From contig DUQY01000274.1 of the NCBI GenBank assembly GCA_012837565.1, positions 1 to 5,926 on the forward strand: a DNA stretch of 5,926 nt, written 5' to 3'. Position 1 is the first letter of the stretch; every line of letters starts with the position of its first letter. The notes under the pieces are model-generated. The model was not told the origin of the DNA and ran no database searches. It worked only from the letters and a program-made list of their open reading frames with translations. The translations under genes and the position numbers were made by a program. Source of the DNA: Bacteroidales bacterium. Its GTDB lineage: Bacteria; Bacteroidota; Bacteroidia; Bacteroidales; P3. This document shows, in pieces, positions 1 through 5,817 of the stretch.

Positions 1-851
1 GAAATTGCATCATCATAATCCTTCGCATCTGCTGGGTCAATGGTTATTGTGGTTGTTTTTCTGAAATCTCTCCTTCTTTTTATCTCTTCTTTAGGAATTT
101 CAAGAGGGATTTTATCAGCTTCTCTCTCCACGGCATCAGGAAAAGATAAGGGAAAACCATATTCTGCTAAGATTGAAAGCATTTCTGTATTGTTTTCTCC
201 TCTTTTTCCTAATATCTGAACAACCTTTCCAAACGGATTGTTTGCTCTTTCAGGCCATTCAGTCATTTCCACCAAGACCTTATCATCTTCTACTGCACCA
301 TTAATATCTTCTTTAGGGATGAAAATATCTACAGGCATTGATGTACTGTCGGAAATAAAGAATGCGTATTTTGCATGTATCTGAACAGAACCTACAAATG
401 TTGTTTGGCTTCTTGATATGATTTCTGTAACTTGTCCTTCTGGTTTTCTCCCTTTTCTTCTTGGGAATAAATATACCTTAACCTTATCTTTATTAAGAGC
501 ATGGTTCGTATTGTTTGCAGAAATGAAAATATCCTCCGAGCCGTTATCTGGAATAACATAAGCCTTAGAGGTTTGTTTCATATCAACAGTACCAATTATA
601 TAGTTCGAAGGGAGAATTTGGTCGTTAATATACCTTGCATCTAAGCGATACTTCCCTTTTTTCTCCTCAATTAAAATTAAATCCTCTGCCAGCTGAAGTA
701 TATTATTAAGAATCATCTGCATTGAAGCCCTATCATTAGTACCAAGAAGTGAGGCTACTTGTTTGTAGTTTAGAGTTTCAAAAGGATTAATTGCAAATAC
801 CTTTAAAATTGAATTGATTATTGCGGTTTGTTGTTTGACTGGTTTATCCAT
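1..851 (-). CDS. rnr: Ribonuclease R, N-terminal part (3' end cut by window edge)
   Basis: RNase R is a processive 3'-5' exoribonuclease that degrades structured RNA in the cytoplasm. The ATG is at 851-849 and 283 codons are visible before the edge. Residues ~5-75 look like the winged-helix domain, with a regularly helical N-terminus. Residues ~83-148 (IIGTVDMKQTSKAYV...) and ~152-216 (FVGSVQIHAKYAFFI...) look like two OB-fold cold-shock domains. Residues 268-283 open the RNB catalytic domain with TITIDPADAKDYDDAI. Asp272, Asp278, Asp280 and Asp281 match the spacing of the RNase II metal-binding aspartates Asp201/207/209/210. The rest of RNB and the S1 domain would lie outside the window. The two cold-shock domains and N-terminal helical domain favour RNase R over RNase II. 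The gene is divergent from the murL-murD fusion. The start is supported by a TAnnTTTG box about 20 nt upstream. No frameshift is seen in the visible part. Confidence 0.95.
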   Translation of the reverse strand, partial: MDKPVKQQTAIINSILKVFAINPFETLNYKQVASLLGTNDRASMQMILNNILQLAEDLILIEEKKGKYRLDARYINDQILPSNYIIGTVDMKQTSKAYVIPDNGSEDIFISANNTNHALNKDKVKVYLFPRRKGRKPEGQVTEIISRSQTTFVGSVQIHAKYAFFISDSTSMPVDIFIPKEDINGAVEDDKVLVEMTEWPERANNPFGKVVQILGKRGENNTEMLSILAEYGFPLSFPDAVEREADKIPLEIPKEEIKRRRDFRKTTTITIDPADAKDYDDAI

Positions 852-870
852 AGTAATTAATATTTGAGTA

Positions 871-878
871 CAAAGATA
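871..878 (-). promoter_or_regulatory. Bacteroidota-type -7 box for rnr
   Basis: The minus strand reads TATCTTTG, a perfect match to the Bacteroidota -7 consensus TAnnTTTG. It ends 19 nt before the rnr ATG, so the predicted leader is very short, about 13-15 nt. No clear TTTG is found at the -33 position; the closest sequence is TTTATG. The assignment rests on the -7 box and its position only. Confidence 0.5.
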
Positions 879-927
879 GATTAATTCACTTGAACTTCAT
901 AAAGAATGCTAAGAAAAAATTAAAACA

Positions 928-943
928 AAGACTTAGTAGTCTT
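928..943. promoter_or_regulatory. 6-bp inverted repeat in the divergent spacer, possible operator
   Basis: AAGACT (928-933) and AGTCTT (938-943) form a perfect inverted repeat around the 4-nt centre TAGT. It occupies the place where the -33 element of the murL-murD promoter should lie (-7 box at 954-961), and it sits between the two divergent promoters. That position would suit a repressor or activator site. The arms are short, so chance is a real alternative and no regulator is encoded nearby. Confidence 0.25.
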
Positions 944-953
944 ATTTTATTTG

Positions 954-961
954 TATTTTTG
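954..961 (+). promoter_or_regulatory. Bacteroidota-type -7 box for the murL-murD fusion
   Basis: TATTTTTG matches TAnnTTTG exactly. Transcription would begin at about 966-968, giving a leader of ~22 nt to the ATG at 990. No convincing TTTG is seen at -33. The box overlaps the first codons of a longer reading frame that opens with TTG at 951. This argues that 951 is not the translation start. Confidence 0.5.
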
Positions 962-989
962 TGAATCCATATTTAGAAGAAAAAAGATT

Positions 990-3713
990 ATGACTCCACT
1001 TGAAGATAATAGAGAAAAATATAAGGAATTGAAAGAGAAATATCCGGTTTTTAGATATAAGAACTTTGGATATAGATTAAGCGAAGATTCAACCATAATA
1101 ATACTTAGTTTTGAGTTTGAATGTGCAGAACATATCTTTAAACCAGAAATCGAGTTCTTTGCAAATAAGTTTTTTGTTGAGCCAGAAATGGAACCTGATG
1201 ACCTTTCTCTTATTGCTTTCAATATTGGTATGATTGAGCTTATAAGTTATTGGAAAGCATTCGCATCGCCAGTTCTTATGGTTGAAACAGGCTTTCTATC
1301 AGAAAAACAAATCGCATTTTGGAAAAAACTCTACTTCAATGGGCTTGGGGAGTATTTCTACCTTAATTCAATAGATACAAATATTGAAGACTTTATAACA
1401 ATAGTATCTACGGGTATGGAGTATAAGAGGTTAAAGTTTACCCAAGAGATAGATGAAAACAAGGTTATTGTTCCTATTGGTGGAGGAAAGGATTCGGTTG
1501 TTACGCTTGAATTACTAAGAAATAGCTCAATGGAAATTCTGCCTTTAATAATCAATCCAAGGGGAGCAACCCTAAACTCCATTGAAAAAGGAGGCTTCTC
1601 TCAAAAGTCATATATAAAGATAAGAAGGACAATAGATAAGCATCTCTTAGAGCTAAATGATAAGGGATACCTGAATGGCCATACTCCCTTTTCTGCAATG
1701 CTTGCCTTTGTTTCTCTTTTTTCTTCGCTTATGACAAATACTCCAAATATTGCACTTAGCAATGAAAACTCAGCTAATGAATCAACAGTTAAGGGAGAAG
1801 ATATAAATCACCAATATTCAAAAAGCCTTGAATTTGAAGAAGATTTCAGGTCTTATGTTAGGGAGTTTATTAGCGAAGACTATAATTATTTTAGTTTCCT
1901 TAGACCAATGTCAGAGCTTCAAATAGCTCAGCAGTTTTCTTTGTTAACTCAATATCACAAAGTTTTCCGTAGTTGTAATGCAGGAAGTAAGACAGATATT
2001 TGGTGTTTAGATTGTCCAAAATGCTTATTTGCCTTTATTATCCTATCTCCATTTCTTTCTCCAAATAAGTTAGAAGAGTATTTTGGCGAAAATCTATTAA
2101 ATAAGAAAAGCCTAATTAATTATTTTGACGAACTAATAGGAAAAGCAGAGCTAAAACCCTTTGAATGTGTGGGGACAATTGAGGAAGTAAACCTTGCACT
2201 AGCATTATTGGTTGAGAGATACCCTGAGGCAAAAGGTAGTTTTCTTATTAATTACTGGCTTGGTCTTGATTTATCTAAACAATATTTATCTATGGATAAG
2301 GCGAAATACTTATATGAGTTCTCCAATCAGCATTTCCTTAACCAGAGATTTTCTTCCATTCTTTCCAATCCTTTTGCTATGTATAATAGGGCGGAGCTCT
2401 CAAGGACATTAATTGATAAGGAAATCTTAATTTATGGATTTGGAAAAGAAGGCCAGTCAACATATAGGCTATTGAGGTCATTATTTCCTAATAAGAAACT
2501 TGCAATAGAGGATAATTCGGACACAATTAGGGAGAATCCTATATTAGCAGATGATATTCAAAACAATAAAATTGATTTCTACTTAGGTAGAGATTCAAAA
2601 TACTCTAAAGAAAAGGCAGACAAATATGATATAATAATTAAATCCCCAGGAATATCTCTCTTAAAACTAAATCAGCCATATAAAGAAGACGCAATAAGCT
2701 CACAAACCAATCTATTTCTTGAAAGATATTCAAAGCAGATAATTGGAATAACAGGAACAAAAGGCAAGAGCACCACATCAACCCTGGTTTATAATATCCT
2801 AAAAGCAAAGCATAAAGACGTCCTTCTTGCTGGAAATATAGGTATTGCTATGTTCAGTCTTATTGATCTTATAAAGGAAGATACTATTATTATATTAGAA
2901 CTTTCAGCCCACCAATTAGAATACATTAAAAAGGCACCAAAGATATCTATTCTCCTAAACTTATTTGAGGAACATCTTGATCATTTCCAAACCAATAAGC
3001 GATACCAAGATGCAAAACTAAACATACTTAGATATCAGAAAGAAGAGGATAGTCTCTTTATATATAATGTAAATGATAATCAAATAAAAGAAAAACTAAA
3101 AGAGATAGATTCTAATTCAAGGCTTATACCAATTGATATTAAGGATTATTCCTTCCAAGAGCCTACATTATTAAAGGGAGAACATAATAAGTTTAATATA
3201 ATGGTAGCTTATACCATTGCAAAGGAATTGGGATTAGAGACCGATAAGGGATTGAAATCTATTTTAGAGTTCTCTGGCTTAGAGCATCGTTTGCAATTTG
3301 TTTGCTCCAAGGACCATATAGAATACTATAATGATTCCATATCCACCATTCCACAAGCAACAATAGCCGCACTCGAATCCCTGCCTAATGTCCAAACTCT
3401 AATTCTTGGGGGCAAGGATAGAGCAATAGACTATTCAATATTAGAGAATATACTCTTCGACTTTCCAAACCTAAAGCATATTGCCTATGTTGGAGAAGCA
3501 GGTAGGAGGATGTCCACAATAATCAAAACAAATCCCTCAAAAGAATCCCTCTTCCTATTTACCGATAACTATAATGAGATAGTCAATTGGTGCAAAACCC
3601 ATACCCAAAAAGGCAGTAAGGTACTCCTAAGTCCTGCTGCGGCAAGCTACGATATGTTTAAAAACTTTGAGCAAAGAGGTCAGGTATTTATGGATTTAGT
3701 AAAGAATGACTAA
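990..3713 (+). CDS. murL-murD: MurL-MurD fusion: UDP-MurNAc-L-Ala-L-Glu epimerase joined to UDP-MurNAc-L-Ala glutamate ligase
   Basis: This 907-residue cytoplasmic protein has two complete enzyme halves. Residues ~1-455 resemble MurL, which uses ATP to invert the terminal L-Glu of UDP-MurNAc-L-Ala-L-Glu to D-Glu, releasing AMP and PPi. Seen there are a PP-loop-like motif PIGGGKDSVVTLELL (162-176), SNENSANEST (257-266), and a cysteine cluster FRSCN (326-330) with WCLDCPKC (Cys339, 342, 345). Residues ~475-907 are a full-length MurD. They contain a Rossmann-like start IYGFGKEG (481-488), ATP loop GITGTKGKSTT (586-596), LELSAHQLE (636-644), EHLDHF (661-666), Lys676 in YQDAKLNIL (the likely carbamylated lysine), LKGEHNKFN (728-736), GLEHRLQ (763-769), NDSIST (781-786), LILGGKDR (804-811) and SPAAASYDMFKNFEQRG (881-897). 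Aligned by eye, E. coli MurD glutamate ligands Thr321, Lys348, Ser415 and Phe422 correspond to Thr786, Arg811, Ser886 and Phe893. Both catalytic halves look intact. ATG 990 is preferred to TTG 951 because a promoter box covers 954-961. By inference the ligase half adds L-Glu and the epimerase half then inverts it. The sequence alone does not prove L-Glu preference. Confidence 0.93.
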   Translation: MTPLEDNREKYKELKEKYPVFRYKNFGYRLSEDSTIIILSFEFECAEHIFKPEIEFFANKFFVEPEMEPDDLSLIAFNIGMIELISYWKAFASPVLMVETGFLSEKQIAFWKKLYFNGLGEYFYLNSIDTNIEDFITIVSTGMEYKRLKFTQEIDENKVIVPIGGGKDSVVTLELLRNSSMEILPLIINPRGATLNSIEKGGFSQKSYIKIRRTIDKHLLELNDKGYLNGHTPFSAMLAFVSLFSSLMTNTPNIALSNENSANESTVKGEDINHQYSKSLEFEEDFRSYVREFISEDYNYFSFLRPMSELQIAQQFSLLTQYHKVFRSCNAGSKTDIWCLDCPKCLFAFIILSPFLSPNKLEEYFGENLLNKKSLINYFDELIGKAELKPFECVGTIEEVNLALALLVERYPEAKGSFLINYWLGLDLSKQYLSMDKAKYLYEFSNQHFLNQRFSSILSNPFAMYNRAELSRTLIDKEILIYGFGKEGQSTYRLLRSLFPNKKLAIEDNSDTIRENPILADDIQNNKIDFYLGRDSKYSKEKADKYDIIIKSPGISLLKLNQPYKEDAISSQTNLFLERYSKQIIGITGTKGKSTTSTLVYNILKAKHKDVLLAGNIGIAMFSLIDLIKEDTIIILELSAHQLEYIKKAPKISILLNLFEEHLDHFQTNKRYQDAKLNILRYQKEEDSLFIYNVNDNQIKEKLKEIDSNSRLIPIDIKDYSFQEPTLLKGEHNKFNIMVAYTIAKELGLETDKGLKSILEFSGLEHRLQFVCSKDHIEYYNDSISTIPQATIAALESLPNVQTLILGGKDRAIDYSILENILFDFPNLKHIAYVGEAGRRMSTIIKTNPSKESLFLFTDNYNEIVNWCKTHTQKGSKVLLSPAAASYDMFKNFEQRGQVFMDLVKND

Positions 3714-3762
3714 GGTTTTGATTTAATACTCAAAAAAATGCCACCTCCTTCTATTTTTACCA

Positions 3763-3782
3763 AGTTAAAAAATATTTTAACT
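3763..3782. terminator. AT-rich hairpin downstream of murL-murD, possible weak terminator
   Basis: AGTTAAAA (3763-3770) and TTTTAACT (3775-3782) are perfect inverted arms of 8 bp around the 4-nt loop AATA, about 50 nt after the murL-murD stop codon. The stem is almost entirely A/T and no clean T-run follows, so it is a poor intrinsic terminator on its own. Its symmetry would let it act in both directions between the convergent genes. Confidence 0.3.
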
Positions 3783-3813
3783 AAGTTATTTCGCATTTAG
3801 AAGAAGTTATTTT

Positions 3814-3944
3814 ACCCAAAAAGTCTGACTTTTCACCCTCATAAGTCAGTCTTTTTTACCCAAAAAGTCAGTCTTTTTACCCAATAAAGTCAGTCTTTTT
3901 ACCCTCATAAGTCAGTCTTTTTGACCAATAAAGTCAGTCTTTTC
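3814..3944. repeat. Tandem repeat array A: six units of 21-23 bp
   Basis: Six head-to-tail units begin at 3814, 3835, 3858, 3879, 3901 and 3924. Each starts with ACC(C), has a short variable part (CAAAAA, CTCAT or CAATAA type), then the near-constant core AAGTCAGTCTTTT. Unit 1 differs in the core, reading AAGTCTGACTTTT. The variable parts recur, with units 1 and 3 alike and units 2 and 5 alike, which suggests past duplication. Most cores form a small stem, (A)AAAG paired with CTTT(T) around TCAGT, readable on either strand. Unit length is not always a multiple of three and stops occur in frame, so it is not coding. Units are too short and contiguous for CRISPR. Confidence 0.93.
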
Positions 3945-3946
3945 AC

Positions 3947-4030
3947 CCAAAACTAAGAAGTTAAAATCCAAAACTAAGAAGTTTAAATCCAAAACAAAGA
4001 AGTTAAAATCCAAAATAATCAAGTTTAAAT
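3947..4030. repeat. Tandem repeat array B: four units of exactly 21 bp
   Basis: Four units occupy 3947-3967, 3968-3988, 3989-4009 and 4010-4030. The consensus is CCAAAACTAAGAAGTT followed by AAAAT or TAAAT. The tail alternates between these forms: units 1 and 3 have AAAAT, and units 2 and 4 have TAAAT. Unit 4 is the most diverged. The array abuts array A and shares its ACCCAAAA junction. B-like fragments also occur on the far side of array A, with AGAAGTTATTTTACC at about 3802-3816 and AAGTTAAAA at 3762-3770. Array A may therefore have expanded inside an older B-type tract. Confidence 0.92.
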
Positions 4031-4050
4031 CCACAGGTTTAATCTGCAAA

Positions 4051-4085
4051 TGTTTAGTGATAGTTTTTAATTTATAACACTAACA
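4051..4085 (-). terminator. Imperfect hairpin downstream of glmM, possible terminator
   Basis: TGTTTAGTG (4051-4059) pairs with CACTAACA (4078-4085) with one bulged T, around an AT-rich loop of 18 nt. It begins 22 nt after the glmM stop codon on the minus strand. The following bases on that strand contain only a short T-run (ATTTGC), so as an intrinsic terminator it is weak. Its position is the main support. Confidence 0.3.
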
Positions 4086-4107
4086 TACTATTACTTAATC
4101 CTGATTA

Positions 4108-5508
4108 TTACTTCATATCTTGGCGGATTATATCTGTAATATCATCCATAATCACCTTTGCTAAATGATCTGCTTTGGTAATATTATCGCTTTCTGAATA
4201 AATTCTAATAATTGGTTCGGTATTGCTCTTTCTTAGGTGAACCCATTCATTTTCAAAGTTAATCTTCACACCATCTATTGTTAATACATCGTAGGAAGAA
4301 TATTTTTGAGCTATCTTTTCTAAGATTATATCAACATTGATTTCTGGTGTAAGTTCTATCTTGTTTTTGGAAATAAAATAGCTTGGGTAGGAGTCTCTAA
4401 GTTCGCTTGTCTTAATGTTTTTCTTAGCTAAAAGTGTTAAGAATAAAGCTATTCCAACTAATGCATCTCTTCCATAGTGTGACTCTGGATAAATAATACC
4501 TCCGTTGCCTTCTCCACCTATAACAGCATTTGTTTTCTTCATCATATCCACAACATTAACCTCTCCAACTGCTGATGCACAGTAGGATTGTCCGTGTTTT
4601 TCTGTTATATCTCTTAGGGCTCTTGTTGAGGAAAGGTTTGACACTGTATTACCTTTGGTTTGAGAAAGTATATAGTCGGCAACTGCAACTAATGTGTATT
4701 CTTCGCCAAAAGGTTTTCCATTTTCACAAACAATTGCAAGGCGGTCAACATCTGGATCTACAACAAAACCAACATCGCATTTGCTTTCAATAACTTGGTC
4801 ACATATCTCTGTAATATTTTCTGGAAGTGGCTCAGGGTTATGTGCAAAATTACCAGTAGGCTCTTCATTTAGAGCAATAACTTCTTTAACTCCAAGTGCC
4901 TCAAGCAGTAGGGGAAGGACTATACCTCCTGTTGAATTAACTGCATCAAAACAAACTCTGAAATTTGCCTTTCTTATTAAGTCCACATCAACCAGTCCAA
5001 GATTTAGAACATGCTCTATATGTTTATCTATTGTTGTGTCGTCTTGTGTTAGTTTTCCTAAATCATCTACGCTAGCAAAATGAAAATTAGGGTTTTCTGC
5101 AAGTTCCAAAACTCTCTTTCCTTCCTCAGCATTAATAAATTCTCCCTTACCGTTTAGTAGTTTTAGGGCATTCCACTCTTTTGGATTATGGCTTGCAGTA
5201 AGAATAATTCCGCCATCAGCTTTTGCCTCAATAACAGCCATCTCAACTGTTGGGGTTGTGGAAAGTCCTGTGTCAATAACATCAACTCCCATACCCATCA
5301 ATGTTCCTACAACTAAGTTTGAAACCATTTCTCCAGATATTCTTGCATCTCTTCCAATAATAATTTTAAGTTTATCCTTCTTTGAAGTTTCCTTAATAAA
5401 TTGTGAGTAAGCAGCTGTGAATTTTACAATATCTATTGGAGTAAGTGCCGTTGACTCCAAGCCTCCAATTGTTCCTCTAAATCCTGAAATAGATTTGATT
5501 AATGACAT
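4108..5508 (-). CDS. glmM: Phosphoglucosamine mutase (alpha-D-phosphohexomutase family)
   Basis: This is a complete 466-residue cytoplasmic enzyme with all four family signatures. They are the substrate-phosphorylated serine loop TASHNPKEWNALK (104-116, Ser106), the Mg2+ loop DPDVDRLA (251-258; Asp251, Asp253, Asp255), the sugar-specificity loop GEGNGG (332-337), and the C-terminal phosphate-binding loop RKSNTEPIIRIYSE (426-439). The N-terminal SGFRGTIGG (8-16) is also typical. The expected reaction is GlcN-6-P to GlcN-1-P, which feeds UDP-GlcNAc for peptidoglycan. Members of this family annotated GlmM in Bacteroidota share this length and the GEGNGG loop, but the loop is also seen in archaeal-type mutases. 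A phosphomannomutase or phosphoglucomutase role therefore cannot be excluded. The ATG at 5508 has an A-rich leader with no Shine-Dalgarno and a TAnnTTTG box ~55 nt upstream. The gene converges on murL-murD across the repeat region. Confidence 0.85.
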   Translation of the reverse strand: MSLIKSISGFRGTIGGLESTALTPIDIVKFTAAYSQFIKETSKKDKLKIIIGRDARISGEMVSNLVVGTLMGMGVDVIDTGLSTTPTVEMAVIEAKADGGIILTASHNPKEWNALKLLNGKGEFINAEEGKRVLELAENPNFHFASVDDLGKLTQDDTTIDKHIEHVLNLGLVDVDLIRKANFRVCFDAVNSTGGIVLPLLLEALGVKEVIALNEEPTGNFAHNPEPLPENITEICDQVIESKCDVGFVVDPDVDRLAIVCENGKPFGEEYTLVAVADYILSQTKGNTVSNLSSTRALRDITEKHGQSYCASAVGEVNVVDMMKKTNAVIGGEGNGGIIYPESHYGRDALVGIALFLTLLAKKNIKTSELRDSYPSYFISKNKIELTPEINVDIILEKIAQKYSSYDVLTIDGVKINFENEWVHLRKSNTEPIIRIYSESDNITKADHLAKVIMDDITDIIRQDMK

Positions 5509-5562
5509 ATGTTTTTGTTTTTATAGTTTTGCTTTATAAAGATATTCATATAAATAGAACTA

Positions 5563-5570
5563 CAAAAGTA
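5563..5570 (-). promoter_or_regulatory. Bacteroidota-type -7 box for glmM
   Basis: The minus strand reads TACTTTTG, matching TAnnTTTG. It ends 54 nt before the glmM ATG, implying a leader of roughly 48 nt. The expected -33 TTTG is not clear; GTTTA lies near the right distance. Support comes from the exact -7 match and its position in a gene-free stretch upstream of glmM. Confidence 0.5.
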
Positions 5571-5635
5571 CAATTTTTTTGCCAAGTAAACTTTCGTTCT
5601 ATAAATATAATCATTGTTTAAATTTTTACTCTCAA

Positions 5636-5663
5636 AATACATTTAAAAATGTATTCGAAATAC
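5636..5663. repeat. Nested palindromes: two mutually exclusive hairpins
   Basis: AATACATTT (5636-5644) and AAATGTATT (5647-5655) are perfect 9-bp inverted arms with a 2-nt centre. The GTATT at 5651-5655 can instead pair with AATAC at 5659-5663 around the loop CGA. The two pairings exclude each other. The element lies between the glmM promoter and the transposase-side promoter and belongs to no gene. It could be a protein-binding site or a remnant of a mobile-element end. Confidence 0.4.
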
Positions 5664-5718
5664 GCTCTGGTTCTTTTTAAAAATATTTTTTTTTATGGGC
5701 ACTTCTAATAATTACCAC

Positions 5719-5749
5719 TTTGACAATCAAATAAATAGTTGTATCTTTA
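5719..5749 (+). promoter_or_regulatory. Promoter upstream of the transposase frame
   Basis: TTTG (5719-5722) is followed after 19 bp by TATCTTTA (5742-5749), a one-mismatch match to TAnnTTTG. This is the only promoter in the window with both a -33 and a -7 element at a normal distance. Transcription would start at about 5755, just ahead of an ATG at 5766 and of the transposase frame. Confidence 0.5.
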
Positions 5750-5817
5750 TGTGAAATATATAACTATGTCAAAATATAAGTATAAAACAACAGGAAATAA
5801 AAGAATTAGAGGAAAAC

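Larger units (their letters stand above)
3714..4107. other. Convergent intergenic region without a gene
   Basis: This 394-bp spacer separates the stop codons of the murL-murD fusion and glmM. It holds the AT-rich hairpin at 3763-3782, repeat arrays A and B, and an imperfect hairpin near the glmM stop. No reading frame with a plausible start and family resemblance was found on either strand, and no tRNA or other structured RNA was recognised. Confidence 0.85.

Noticed and set aside
947..1582. Minus-strand frames of 91 and 74 codons under the murL part
   Set aside because: They lie wholly or almost wholly opposite the well-supported MurL coding sequence, show no recognisable motif, and have no promoter.
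2379..3713. Separate translation of MurD from an internal ATG at 2379
   Set aside because: The ATG sits conveniently in the linker, but no ribosome-binding or promoter signal is seen and the frame is continuous with MurL, so one fused product is the simpler reading.
3716..3735. Hairpin TTTTGA/TCAAAA directly after the murL-murD stop as a terminator
   Set aside because: The stem has only 6 mostly A/T pairs around an 8-nt loop and no T-run follows on the plus strand.
3814..4030. CRISPR array
   Set aside because: Units of 21-23 bp follow each other directly with no unique spacers of ~30 bp, and there are no cas genes in the window.
3911..4078. A minus-strand open frame through array B that would encode a 7-residue repeat such as LNFLVLD and FNFLVLD
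   Set aside because: It opens only because 21 is a multiple of three. There is no ATG start, it runs straight into a stop in array A, and the neighbouring array has non-triplet unit lengths.
4575..5083. Plus-strand frames of 72 and 129 codons within glmM
   Set aside because: They are antisense shadows of a complete phosphohexomutase gene. Their serine- and threonine-rich translations show no family resemblance.
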